Shown piece after piece: positions 1-8,803 of a stretch of DNA of 43,673 bases; positions within the stretch are counted from its first letter, which is position 1, and each line of letters begins with the position of its first letter. The stretch is from GCA-002728855 sp036340635. GTDB taxonomy: Bacteria; Bacteroidota; Bacteroidia; Flavobacteriales; Flavobacteriaceae. Location of the stretch: the NCBI GenBank assembly GCA_036340635.1, contig JAYYYF010000001.1, forward strand, positions 1 through 43,673, given 5' to 3'. The position numbers and the translations under genes are program-made. The notes under the pieces are model-generated. The model was not told the DNA's origin. It was given only the letters and a program-made list of their open reading frames with translations, and made no database searches.

Positions 1-3000
1 GAACAATCAGCGATAGATGCTGGGGGTGTTTCTAACCAGGCGATTGCATCTGCTAGCACTCCTCAGAGTGTTCCAGTTACAGATACTAGTGATGACCCAA
101 CCACTGGTGCAGCTAATGATCCTACGGTGACAACCATAACAAGATCTCCTTCCATAGAGGTTACTAAAACGGCTTCTGTTACAGACTCAAGTGGTGATGG
201 CAATGTAGGAGCTAATGATTTAATTAAGTATGATATTTTGATTGAGAATAAAGGAAATGTGACCCTTACAGGATTATCAATAAATGACATCCTTACTGAT
301 GGAAGCGCTAATGCACTTAATCTTACTGTACCCCCAGCTTACCAATCGACAACATTAGGATCTGTTCCAGGTACACTTAAGGTAGGAGAGGTACAGAGCT
401 ATACAGCCTATTATACAATTACTCAAGGGGCTGCAGATACGGGGAGTGTTGTAAATAGCGCAATTGTTAGTGCAACTGGGCCTGGCAATACTGGAAGTGT
501 TTCAGATACTAGTGACAATGGTAATGATACAGATGGAAATACAACTGATGATGCAACGGTTGTTGAAATGACAACTACGACAACTTCTACCCAAGCATTC
601 CCTATGATTGAAGTTACGAAAACAGCTTTAGTTAATGACAACAATGGCAGTGGTTCAAATGATTTGGGAGACAAAATTGTATATACCATTTCAATAAAGA
701 ATATTGGCAATGTTAATCTATCGGGATTAACTATTAGTGATACACTATCAGATGAAGATGGACACTCACTAGGTTTGACTACTTCTCCAACATTTGTTTC
801 AGCAACTACTAATTCTACTTCTGCCACTATAGTAGTAAATGGAGTTCTAACTTACACAGCAGAATTTGTTATAGATCAACAATCTATTGATAGCGGAAGT
901 ATCAATAATAGTGTTCTTGTAACAGCAAGCAGTCCTGGTAATTCAAATGATGTCAGTGATGTCAGTGATGACGGTAATGACTCAGATGGGAATACAATTA
1001 ATGATCCAACTGTAATCTTTACAAGATTTCAGCCAAATGTTGAAGTAACTAAAACCGCCTCTACAACTGATAACAATAGTAATGGATTGATTGATTTAGG
1101 GGATACAATCTCTTACACGATTTTAGTTAAAAATACAGGAAACACAAGTCTATCAGGGATTAATGTTACAGACAATTTAACTGATGCCAATGGAGGTACT
1201 CTTAGTTTAACTAATGGACCTATTTTTGTAGGATCAGATCAGGGATCAACACAGGGGAATCTTAAGGTTAGTGAGACGGCTAGTTATACGGCGAGCTTTA
1301 TAATAAATCAACAATCAATTGATGGAGGTGCTGTTACAACTGGAGGGAATCCGGGTCAAGTAAATGTTATAATTAAAAATAGTGCAATTGCCAAAGCTAG
1401 TAGTCCTGGAAACACGAATGATGTAAGCGATGTAAGTGATGATGGAGATGATGATGATGGAAATACAGAAAATGATCAAACGGAAGTAAGTTTGTCACCT
1501 ATAGTTCCTTCAATAAGAGTCTTAAAATCAGCTACTATTATTGATAATGGAGATGGTGTTAGCGGAAGAGGAGATTTAGTTAAGTATACAATTACGATAG
1601 AGAATACATGCGGAGTAGCTTTATCAGCACTTACAGTTTCTGACACCTTAACAGATGGAAATAGTAACACTTTAAATCTTGATAGTGGACCTGCTTTTGC
1701 TGGATCAAGTCAAGGTTCTGCTCAAGGAAGTTTAAAGGTTAGTGAAACAGCAACTTATCTTGCATTTTATCTAATTGATCAACAAGCTGTTGACAGTGGT
1801 AGTTTTGAAAATCGAGTGACTGCTACCGCAAGTAGCCCAGGGGGAAATAATAATGTGACAGATCAAAGTGACGATCCAAATACTGCTGCTGTCAATGATC
1901 CAACAATTATAACAATAACTGCAACACCATCTATAGAAGTTACCAAGACAGCTTCCACCACTGACAATAATAATAATTCAATAGTTGATACTGGAGATAC
2001 AATTTATTACACATTTACAATAGAGAATAAAGGTAATGTTACACTAAAAGGACTTACCATCAGCGATACCTTAACTGATGGAGACGGTAATATTCTCAGT
2101 TTGAGTCAACAACCATATTTTGTTTCTGCCAGTTTAGGCTCAGCCCCTGGAACTGTTAAAGTTGATGAGGTTTTAATATACAAAGCATTTTATACGATAA
2201 ATCAATCAGTAATAGCTTCTGGAAGTGTAGTCAATGTTGCTTCTGTAATAGCTAGTAGCCCTGGATATTCTGGCAATGTTTCCGACACGGCTGATGATGG
2301 TGATGATACGGATGGGAACACAACTGATGATCCAACTATTGTTGACGTATTTTCTGGAGCATCAATGAAAGTTGTGAAAACGGCAAATGTGGTTGATAAT
2401 GGAGACAATTCAGTTGGAACTAACGACAAGATTGTTTACACCATTACAATCAGAAATACAGGAAGTGTAAACCTTACTAATTTATCATTTGTTGACAATC
2501 TTACTGATGGGAATTCAACAGTCTTATCTCTAGATAGTTCCCCAATTTTAGCAAGTGCCTCTGCAGGATCAAATTCTCAGACAATTGTTAGTGGAGGGAT
2601 TATAACCTTTACAACAACATATACGATTAGCCAACAAGCAAATGATAGTGGTAGTATTAGAAATAGTGTTACTGCAACAGCTAGTAGTCCTGGAAAAACT
2701 AATGATATTACTGATGTTAGTGATAATGGGGATGATACTGATGGAAATACTACCGATGATCCAACAATTGTTTATACCATATCTCAACCTGGAATTGAGG
2801 TTACTAAAACTGCTTCAACACAAGACAATAACAATAATTCTATTGTAGATGCTGGAGATAAAATTCTATATACAATTGTCATTGAAAATACTGGGGCGGT
2901 TACTTTGACAAGTTTAACTCTTGTGGATACAATTACTGACGGCAATTCTCAGGCACTTACTTTGACCACTAGCCCAACTTATTCATCTTCGAACGCTAGT

Positions 3001-5350
3001 TCTACCCAAGGAACTTTGAATGTTGGAGAAAAGGAGACCTATTTGGCAACTTATATTATTTCTCAGAATTCAGCAGAAACAGGAACCATTAACAATTCAG
3101 TTTTAGCAACAGCTAGTAGCCCTGGAAACACCAATGATGTAAGTGATGTAAGTGACGATGGAGATGATACAGATGGTAATACAACAAATGATCCAACTCA
3201 AGTCACAATTTCCTCAGTTCCTTTAATAGAAGTAACAAAAACAGCATCCGTTACGGACAACAATAATAATTCCTTAAATGATTTTGGAGACACTATTAAT
3301 TATACCATAGTCATTCAGAATAAAGGGAACGTTACCTTAAGTGGAATTTCTTTAACCGATACTTTGAAAGATGGCAATGGTAACTTACTTAATTTGACCA
3401 GTGGGCCTACTTTTGTTTCAGCTTCAGCGGGATCAAATCAAAACCTTCTTATAGTTGGAGGGACGAGTACGTTCACAGCAATTTATAATATAACAAATCA
3501 AGCATTAAATTCTGGAAGTGTAATCAATACAGTTTCTGTTACTGCAAGTTCTCCAGGGAACACCAATGATGTAACTGATTTAAGTGATGATCCAAGTACT
3601 GCTGCAGTTAATGATCCGACAGTAGTTCAACTTTCAATTATAAAATTAATTGAGGTTACGAAAACAGCTTCAGTTACTGACAATAATTCTAACGGATTAA
3701 ATGATGCGGGGGACACAATTAGCTACGTTATTACTGTTAGAAATGGAAGCAGTATTACTTTAACAGGAGTGACTTTATTTGACACTCTTACTGATGGTAA
3801 CGGTTCTTCCCTTTCATTGACAAATAGCCCTACATTTAGTTCCTCTACCTCAAATTCCTTACAAGGAACTTTATTAAGTGGAGAAATTGCCACTTATACC
3901 GCAAGTTATACTATAACACAATCTGCATTTACTACAGGAAGAATTATAAATACTCTAACTGTAAAAGGAAGTAGTCCTGGAAACACCAATGATGTAAGTG
4001 ATGTAAGTGATGATGGAGATGATATGGATGGGAATACAACAGATGACCCAACCATCGTAATAATGGCTTCTGGAGATATGGCTATTGAAGCAACAAAAAC
4101 AGCTGAAATTACTGATAATGGCGATGGAGAAGTTAATAAAGGAGACATAGTTACTTATAATATTTCAGTTGAAAATATTGGGGAAACAATAGTTACAAAC
4201 CTAAGCATTGTTGACAATTTATCAGATGGAGATGGCAACGTGCTTTCACTTAATAATGGCCCTTTCTTTACAGGATCTGATCAAAACTCAATAGAAGGAA
4301 TTCTTAAACCAGGAGAAACTGCTAGCTATATTGCATTTTATATCATCGAACAGTCAGCTGCTGATTCAGGTAAAATTTTAAATAGCGTTATTGCAACAGC
4401 CGGAACTGAAAGTACTAGTACGGTTTCTGATGTAAGTGATGATGGTGATGATTTAGATGGTAACACCACAAATGACCCAACAGAAGTATTTATAGCACCA
4501 GATCCAAAAATAGAAGTTGTTAAAACAGCTGAAATAACTGATCAAGGAGATCAGAAAATAGGTAAAGGAGACATCATAACTTATACAATTGTTGTTACAA
4601 ACACAGGGAATATAACACTTTATGATTTAAACATAGTTGATACAATAACTGATGGAAATTCAAATGAATTAGTATTAAGTAATGGCCCTTATTTTTCAGG
4701 TTCTACACAAGGTTCCAATGAGGGAATTCTTCAGGTTGGAGAGACTGCCACATATATTGCCTTCTATATAATAGAAGATTCTGTTGCAGATACAGGTAGA
4801 GTTGAAAATACAGTGTTGGCAACTGCAAGTTCTCCTGGAAATACTAATGATGTAAGTGATGTAAGTGATGATGGAGATGATACAGATGGGAATAGTATTG
4901 ATGATCCTACTGTAGTTGAAATATCACCATCTCCATCTATTGAGGCAACAAAAATCGCTGAAGTTCTTGATGATAATGGTGATGAAAAAACTGGTCCAGG
5001 TGATACAATCAATTATACAATAACTGTAGAGAATACTGGAAATATAGAGGTTACAGATCTCAATTTGATTGATACAATGATCGACGGAAATGGGAAACCA
5101 AGGACGCTAACATCTGGACCTACATTTGTAAGTTCTAGTCTTAACTCTCAAAGAGGAACTCTTCAAGTAGGAGAAATCACGAATTATATTGCTAGTTATA
5201 AAATAAAAGATTCAGATGTTGAGGGGGGCAGGATTGAAAATTCAATACTTGCAATTGCTAGCAGTCCTGAAAACAGTGGAGATGTAACTGACCTTAGTGA
5301 TAATGGAATTGATACAGATGATAATACGGTTGATGATCCTACAATAACGA
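1..5350 (+). repeat. In-frame DUF11 repeat array, about 430-base units
   Basis: Repeat starts (codons for the IEV/VEV/IRV-type motif) fall near 151, 604, 1036, 1509, 1929, 2364, 2793, 3226, 3650, 4082, 4508 and 4939, giving spacings of about 420-473 bases. Units are diverged at the DNA level. The short linker type (SDDP-TAAVNDPT or similar) occurs only at about 91, 1870 and 3586, every fourth unit; all other linkers are the longer DGDDTDGNT type. The third unit is lengthened by an insertion near 1330-1380. Confidence 0.9.
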
Positions 5351-5682
5351 TGATAACTTATGTTAGAAAATATTTTGAAATATTCAATTTAGTCACTCCA
5401 AATGGTGATGGATTCAATGATTATTTTGAATTGCGAGGGATTGAAAATTTTGGTCCGAATGAAGTTAAAATATATAATCGTTGGGGAGTTTTAGTTTATG
5501 AAACAGAGAACTATGGAAGTACAGCTGGTTCAGATAATGTGTTTAATGGTTATTCACGAGGTAGAATAACAATAGACAAAACAATAAAGCTTCCACCGGG
5601 AACTTATTATTATGTTATTAGTTTTTCAGGAGAGAATCCAGGGAGACGCGCTTATAGTGGATATTTATATTTAAATGAATAG
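1..5682 (+). CDS. Giant DUF11-repeat surface adhesin with T9SS type B sorting domain (5' partial)
   Basis: The reading frame is open from base 1, so the start and signal peptide lie outside the window; 1893 residues are visible. The visible part begins inside one repeat and continues with 12 repeats of about 140-155 residues. Each opens with a motif like IEVTKTASVTDNN, continues with a GDTISYTI-NTGN pattern typical of DUF11/CARDB-like beta-sandwich domains, and closes with an Asp-rich linker such as DVSDDGDDTDGNT. The last ~100 residues (from about base 5376) match the gliding-motility-associated CHU_C / T9SS type B sorting domain: TPNGDGFND, IYNRWGVLVYE, LPPGTYYYV. In known T9SS systems this domain directs export through the outer membrane and surface attachment. 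Ligand unknown; adhesion is inferred from the architecture. The next gene starts 11 bases after the stop, so the two are probably co-transcribed. Confidence 0.93.
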   Translation, partial: EQSAIDAGGVSNQAIASASTPQSVPVTDTSDDPTTGAANDPTVTTITRSPSIEVTKTASVTDSSGDGNVGANDLIKYDILIENKGNVTLTGLSINDILTDGSANALNLTVPPAYQSTTLGSVPGTLKVGEVQSYTAYYTITQGAADTGSVVNSAIVSATGPGNTGSVSDTSDNGNDTDGNTTDDATVVEMTTTTTSTQAFPMIEVTKTALVNDNNGSGSNDLGDKIVYTISIKNIGNVNLSGLTISDTLSDEDGHSLGLTTSPTFVSATTNSTSATIVVNGVLTYTAEFVIDQQSIDSGSINNSVLVTASSPGNSNDVSDVSDDGNDSDGNTINDPTVIFTRFQPNVEVTKTASTTDNNSNGLIDLGDTISYTILVKNTGNTSLSGINVTDNLTDANGGTLSLTNGPIFVGSDQGSTQGNLKVSETASYTASFIINQQSIDGGAVTTGGNPGQVNVIIKNSAIAKASSPGNTNDVSDVSDDGDDDDGNTENDQTEVSLSPIVPSIRVLKSATIIDNGDGVSGRGDLVKYTITIENTCGVALSALTVSDTLTDGNSNTLNLDSGPAFAGSSQGSAQGSLKVSETATYLAFYLIDQQAVDSGSFENRVTATASSPGGNNNVTDQSDDPNTAAVNDPTIITITATPSIEVTKTASTTDNNNNSIVDTGDTIYYTFTIENKGNVTLKGLTISDTLTDGDGNILSLSQQPYFVSASLGSAPGTVKVDEVLIYKAFYTINQSVIASGSVVNVASVIASSPGYSGNVSDTADDGDDTDGNTTDDPTIVDVFSGASMKVVKTANVVDNGDNSVGTNDKIVYTITIRNTGSVNLTNLSFVDNLTDGNSTVLSLDSSPILASASAGSNSQTIVSGGIITFTTTYTISQQANDSGSIRNSVTATASSPGKTNDITDVSDNGDDTDGNTTDDPTIVYTISQPGIEVTKTASTQDNNNNSIVDAGDKILYTIVIENTGAVTLTSLTLVDTITDGNSQALTLTTSPTYSSSNASSTQGTLNVGEKETYLATYIISQNSAETGTINNSVLATASSPGNTNDVSDVSDDGDDTDGNTTNDPTQVTISSVPLIEVTKTASVTDNNNNSLNDFGDTINYTIVIQNKGNVTLSGISLTDTLKDGNGNLLNLTSGPTFVSASAGSNQNLLIVGGTSTFTAIYNITNQALNSGSVINTVSVTASSPGNTNDVTDLSDDPSTAAVNDPTVVQLSIIKLIEVTKTASVTDNNSNGLNDAGDTISYVITVRNGSSITLTGVTLFDTLTDGNGSSLSLTNSPTFSSSTSNSLQGTLLSGEIATYTASYTITQSAFTTGRIINTLTVKGSSPGNTNDVSDVSDDGDDMDGNTTDDPTIVIMASGDMAIEATKTAEITDNGDGEVNKGDIVTYNISVENIGETIVTNLSIVDNLSDGDGNVLSLNNGPFFTGSDQNSIEGILKPGETASYIAFYIIEQSAADSGKILNSVIATAGTESTSTVSDVSDDGDDLDGNTTNDPTEVFIAPDPKIEVVKTAEITDQGDQKIGKGDIITYTIVVTNTGNITLYDLNIVDTITDGNSNELVLSNGPYFSGSTQGSNEGILQVGETATYIAFYIIEDSVADTGRVENTVLATASSPGNTNDVSDVSDDGDDTDGNSIDDPTVVEISPSPSIEATKIAEVLDDNGDEKTGPGDTINYTITVENTGNIEVTDLNLIDTMIDGNGKPRTLTSGPTFVSSSLNSQRGTLQVGEITNYIASYKIKDSDVEGGRIENSILAIASSPENSGDVTDLSDNGIDTDDNTVDDPTITMITYVRKYFEIFNLVTPNGDGFNDYFELRGIENFGPNEVKIYNRWGVLVYETENYGSTAGSDNVFNGYSRGRITIDKTIKLPPGTYYYVISFSGENPGRRAYSGYLYLNE

Positions 5683-5693
5683 GGAAAAGTTTT

Positions 5694-8600
5694 ATGAATA
5701 GACTAAAGAAATATAAAAAGACAAGATCAATTAGAAATCTAATATTGATTTGTTTTTTTATGCTGAATGTAAATTCATTACAGGCGGTTAGTACTTTACC
5801 TATTTTAGAAACTAAAGAGAGAAATTTGGTAAGACCTATTTACCATGTCATTACAGGTTCATTTAAAAAGCAATCATTAGCATATAACCATATAAACAAT
5901 CTTAAAAAAATGGGTTACACCAAAGCAAAAATTTTAGCTCCTAGTAATAGCGGCTATTATAGGGTGTCAGTAGATAATTTTTACAATTTAAATCTCGCTA
6001 ACAAATTAAGAGATGATTTGAGAAAAGGGAAGTTTAAAGATGCTTGGGTATTAAAAATAGAAGAAAGTCAGAGAGATCTTATTGTTAGGGAAAAACTACA
6101 AGGTGATAGAAATAGAACAAATTCTAAAAAATCTGATAATGGTGTTGATGAGGTTATAAAGAGAGTATTGGCTAAAAGACAAAATCTGAAAAAGAAACAA
6201 ACCATAATAGAGCAAAGTGAAGAAGAAGAAAATGAATATAAGGAAGTAAATTCTAATTTAAAAACAGCTCCTGAGATTATAATTATAGGTAATGAAAAGG
6301 ATAATTTATCTAATGAGGTATTGTCTATAGATAAAAATGATTCAAAAGTTCTAGAAAAAACTAATGCTAATGATGACTTTTTAATTAGTGAATCTGATTC
6401 TATCGAGCAAATCAATGATTCTTTAGCATTAGAAATAAGTAAAGATTTTGCTGAAGATAATTTTTCTGTTTCAAATCAGCAGACAGGGAAAATTATTAGT
6501 GGTAACTTAAATGATAATGAGGGAAGACCAATCCCTGGAGCAGAGGTTCTTGTTTTAGGAACCTCTGAGGTTACAATTACTGATTTTGACGGTATTTTTA
6601 AAATTAGGGTTTCTGAAGGGCAACAACTAGAAATTTCAAGTATCGGTTTCTCAAAACAAATTATTGATATTAAAGATCAAGAGGCTATAGATGTTATTCT
6701 TGAATTGAAAAATAAAAAAGGCCAAGAAGAAATAGAGTCTTCTAGATCTAATAAGGAAAAGAGGAAAGATGATTTGGATAAAAACATTTTTATTGCCAAA
6801 AAACAATATAATAAATATGAGTATGATATTGTTCAGCAGAAATATCTTGACTTAATAAAATCAGGTAAGGAATCAAAAGAAGCAATAGAGTATTTAGCAA
6901 ATTCGTTTTTTAATAATAGCGAATATGACAAGGCAGTTATTTGGTTTAATAGATTAATATCTAAATATCCAAAAGAAATATCAGCAGAAAACTATTATAG
7001 AGCTTCTTTAAGTTTTAAAAGTCAAGGTTCCTATGAAATATCTGATGATTTACTTAAAAAATACATTTCAATGACAGATAATATTGTTGTGAAGAACTAT
7101 TATGAAAACAATCCTGATTATCTAGACAAAATTGTTAGAAATGCTGAGAACTTTCAGATTTCAAAGACAGAGATAAATACTGACGGATCTGATTTTGGGC
7201 CTTCTTTTTATGGTGATGATAAAATTATTTTTTCATCTACTTCTAGTAGTACTGGAGATGATTATTATGAATGGTCTGGGGAGGGATTTTTGGATCTTTT
7301 TATTGCAGATATAGACACAGATGGTAATCTTATAAATCCAGAAGCAATATCTGGTGACATAAACACAGAATATCATGAGTCATCAGCTGTTTTAACAAAG
7401 GACAAAAAGATTATGTATTTTACCAGGAATAATTATTTCTCTGGGAAACTAGGTTTTGATAAAAATAAGCAAGTCAATTTAAAAATTTATAAGGCTGAAA
7501 GTGATGATGGGGAAGATTGGGGAAATATTCAAGAATTGCCTTTTAATAGTGATGAATATTCTGTAGCACATCCAGCACTTAGTGTTGATGAGCAGAAACT
7601 TTATTTTTCTTCTGATATGCCAGGGAGTTTTGGATATTCAGACATTTGGTATGTTGACATTTTTGAAGATGGGACTTATAGTGATCCCATTAATTTAGGC
7701 CCACAAGTAAATACTGAATTCAGAGAATCTTTTCCTTTTATTAGTGAAGAAGATATACTTTATTTTTCTAGTGATGGAAGAATTGGTTTGGGAGGATTTG
7801 ATGTTTATTTGACTAATCTAGATTCAAGGGGGATGCCTGAAAAATCAAAAAATCTTGGTCCGCCTATTAATAGTAGATTAGATGATTTTGGTTTTATTTT
7901 TAGTTATGATAAAGGGTTTGGTTATTTTTCTTCAAATAGAAATGGAATAGAAGGCAGTAGTTCTGACGAAGTTTATAGAGTTGAAGTTGGAGATGAAAAT
8001 ATAACCTATAATCGATTTTCAAGATCAAATAATAATGTCGGTTTTAGAACCAGTGATTCTAGAACCAATGAATTTAGGACAGGTGATTCTAGAACCAATG
8101 ATTTCATAACTAGTGATTGTATGGAAATGGATTGCAGTTATTTTTGTACTGTATCAATCCAAGGCATTTTAAGAGATAAAAACACTAGGGGAATACTTAA
8201 AAATACTTTAGTTTCTTTAATGGATCATAAGGGCAACATTTTATATGAACAAATAACAGGAGAAGATGGTTCATACAGTTTTATTAATGAACTTGATTGT
8301 TCAAAAACATATTTTATAACTGCTTCAAAACCAATTGGTTATGCTGATTTTGAAGCGGAAATAAAAATTCCCGGTTCATCAAAAGAGATTAAAATGGATA
8401 TATATTTAGATTGGAAGGATAATTGTATACCAAACGATTTAGGATGCTTATTAGATATAAACCCTATTCTTTTTGATCTTGACAAACACTATATAACTTA
8501 TAGAGCATCTAAAGAACTTAAAAAAGTGTTAATTATTATGTTTAAGCATCCTAATTTGAATATAAGCATTGAATCACATACTGATTCTAGAGGATCTAAT

Positions 8601-8795
8601 TTATATAATCAAACTTTATCAGACAGAAGAGCTAAAGAAACTAAGTCTTGGTTAGTTAAACGAGGGGTAAATGCTAACAGAATACTTATAAAAGGTTTTG
8701 GCGAGGTTGATTTAGAGAATTATTGCAATGACAGGGTTGATTGTATAGAAGAAGAGCATAAAATTAATAGAAGATCTGTATTTAGAATCTTGTAG
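5694..8795 (+). CDS. SPOR-CRD-TPR-PD40-CRD-OmpA multidomain protein (PorE-like)
   Basis: 1033 residues. In order: a signal peptide (about 1-31, ending SLQA, no clear lipobox); a SPOR-like domain (about 48-121, YHVITGSFKKQSLAYNHI); a charged low-complexity stretch; a carboxypeptidase-regulatory-like domain (about 263-335, GAEVLVLGTSEVTITDFDG); TPR-like helices (363-460); a PD40/WD40-like propeller (about 490-765, repeated LYFSSD-type strands); a short tandem repeat; a second carboxypeptidase-regulatory-like domain (817-905); and a C-terminal OmpA peptidoglycan-binding domain (920-1033, SHTDSRGSNLYNQTLSDRRA). TPR, propeller, CRD and OmpA in this order is the architecture of PorE, a periplasmic T9SS component. 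The N-terminal SPOR domain is extra. Pairing with a type B adhesin suggests a role in its secretion or anchoring. It may be a paralogue rather than PorE itself. Confidence 0.88.
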   Translation: MNRLKKYKKTRSIRNLILICFFMLNVNSLQAVSTLPILETKERNLVRPIYHVITGSFKKQSLAYNHINNLKKMGYTKAKILAPSNSGYYRVSVDNFYNLNLANKLRDDLRKGKFKDAWVLKIEESQRDLIVREKLQGDRNRTNSKKSDNGVDEVIKRVLAKRQNLKKKQTIIEQSEEEENEYKEVNSNLKTAPEIIIIGNEKDNLSNEVLSIDKNDSKVLEKTNANDDFLISESDSIEQINDSLALEISKDFAEDNFSVSNQQTGKIISGNLNDNEGRPIPGAEVLVLGTSEVTITDFDGIFKIRVSEGQQLEISSIGFSKQIIDIKDQEAIDVILELKNKKGQEEIESSRSNKEKRKDDLDKNIFIAKKQYNKYEYDIVQQKYLDLIKSGKESKEAIEYLANSFFNNSEYDKAVIWFNRLISKYPKEISAENYYRASLSFKSQGSYEISDDLLKKYISMTDNIVVKNYYENNPDYLDKIVRNAENFQISKTEINTDGSDFGPSFYGDDKIIFSSTSSSTGDDYYEWSGEGFLDLFIADIDTDGNLINPEAISGDINTEYHESSAVLTKDKKIMYFTRNNYFSGKLGFDKNKQVNLKIYKAESDDGEDWGNIQELPFNSDEYSVAHPALSVDEQKLYFSSDMPGSFGYSDIWYVDIFEDGTYSDPINLGPQVNTEFRESFPFISEEDILYFSSDGRIGLGGFDVYLTNLDSRGMPEKSKNLGPPINSRLDDFGFIFSYDKGFGYFSSNRNGIEGSSSDEVYRVEVGDENITYNRFSRSNNNVGFRTSDSRTNEFRTGDSRTNDFITSDCMEMDCSYFCTVSIQGILRDKNTRGILKNTLVSLMDHKGNILYEQITGEDGSYSFINELDCSKTYFITASKPIGYADFEAEIKIPGSSKEIKMDIYLDWKDNCIPNDLGCLLDINPILFDLDKHYITYRASKELKKVLIIMFKHPNLNISIESHTDSRGSNLYNQTLSDRRAKETKSWLVKRGVNANRILIKGFGEVDLENYCNDRVDCIEEEHKINRRSVFRIL
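8043..8132 (+). repeat. Three 30-base in-frame tandem repeats
   Basis: Two close copies (8043-8072 and 8073-8102) and a diverged third (8103-8132) encode FRTSDSRTNE, FRTGDSRTND and FITSDCMEMD. They form the linker between the propeller and the second regulatory-like domain of the PorE-like protein. Local slippage or duplication is the likely origin. Confidence 0.8.
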
Positions 8796-8803
8796 ATTTT
8801 TAA

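Noticed and set aside
423..5012. Several minus-strand open frames of 64-134 codons inside the adhesin
   Set aside because: They recur at the same place in successive repeats and are Ser/Val/Pro-rich mirror images of the Asp/Thr/Gly-rich coding strand, so they are shadows of the repeats.
1..5350. Regular repeats that could suggest a CRISPR array or tandem DNA satellite
   Set aside because: The units are in-frame coding repeats of about 430 bases with diverged DNA and a conserved protein pattern (DUF11); there are no short identical repeats with unique spacers.
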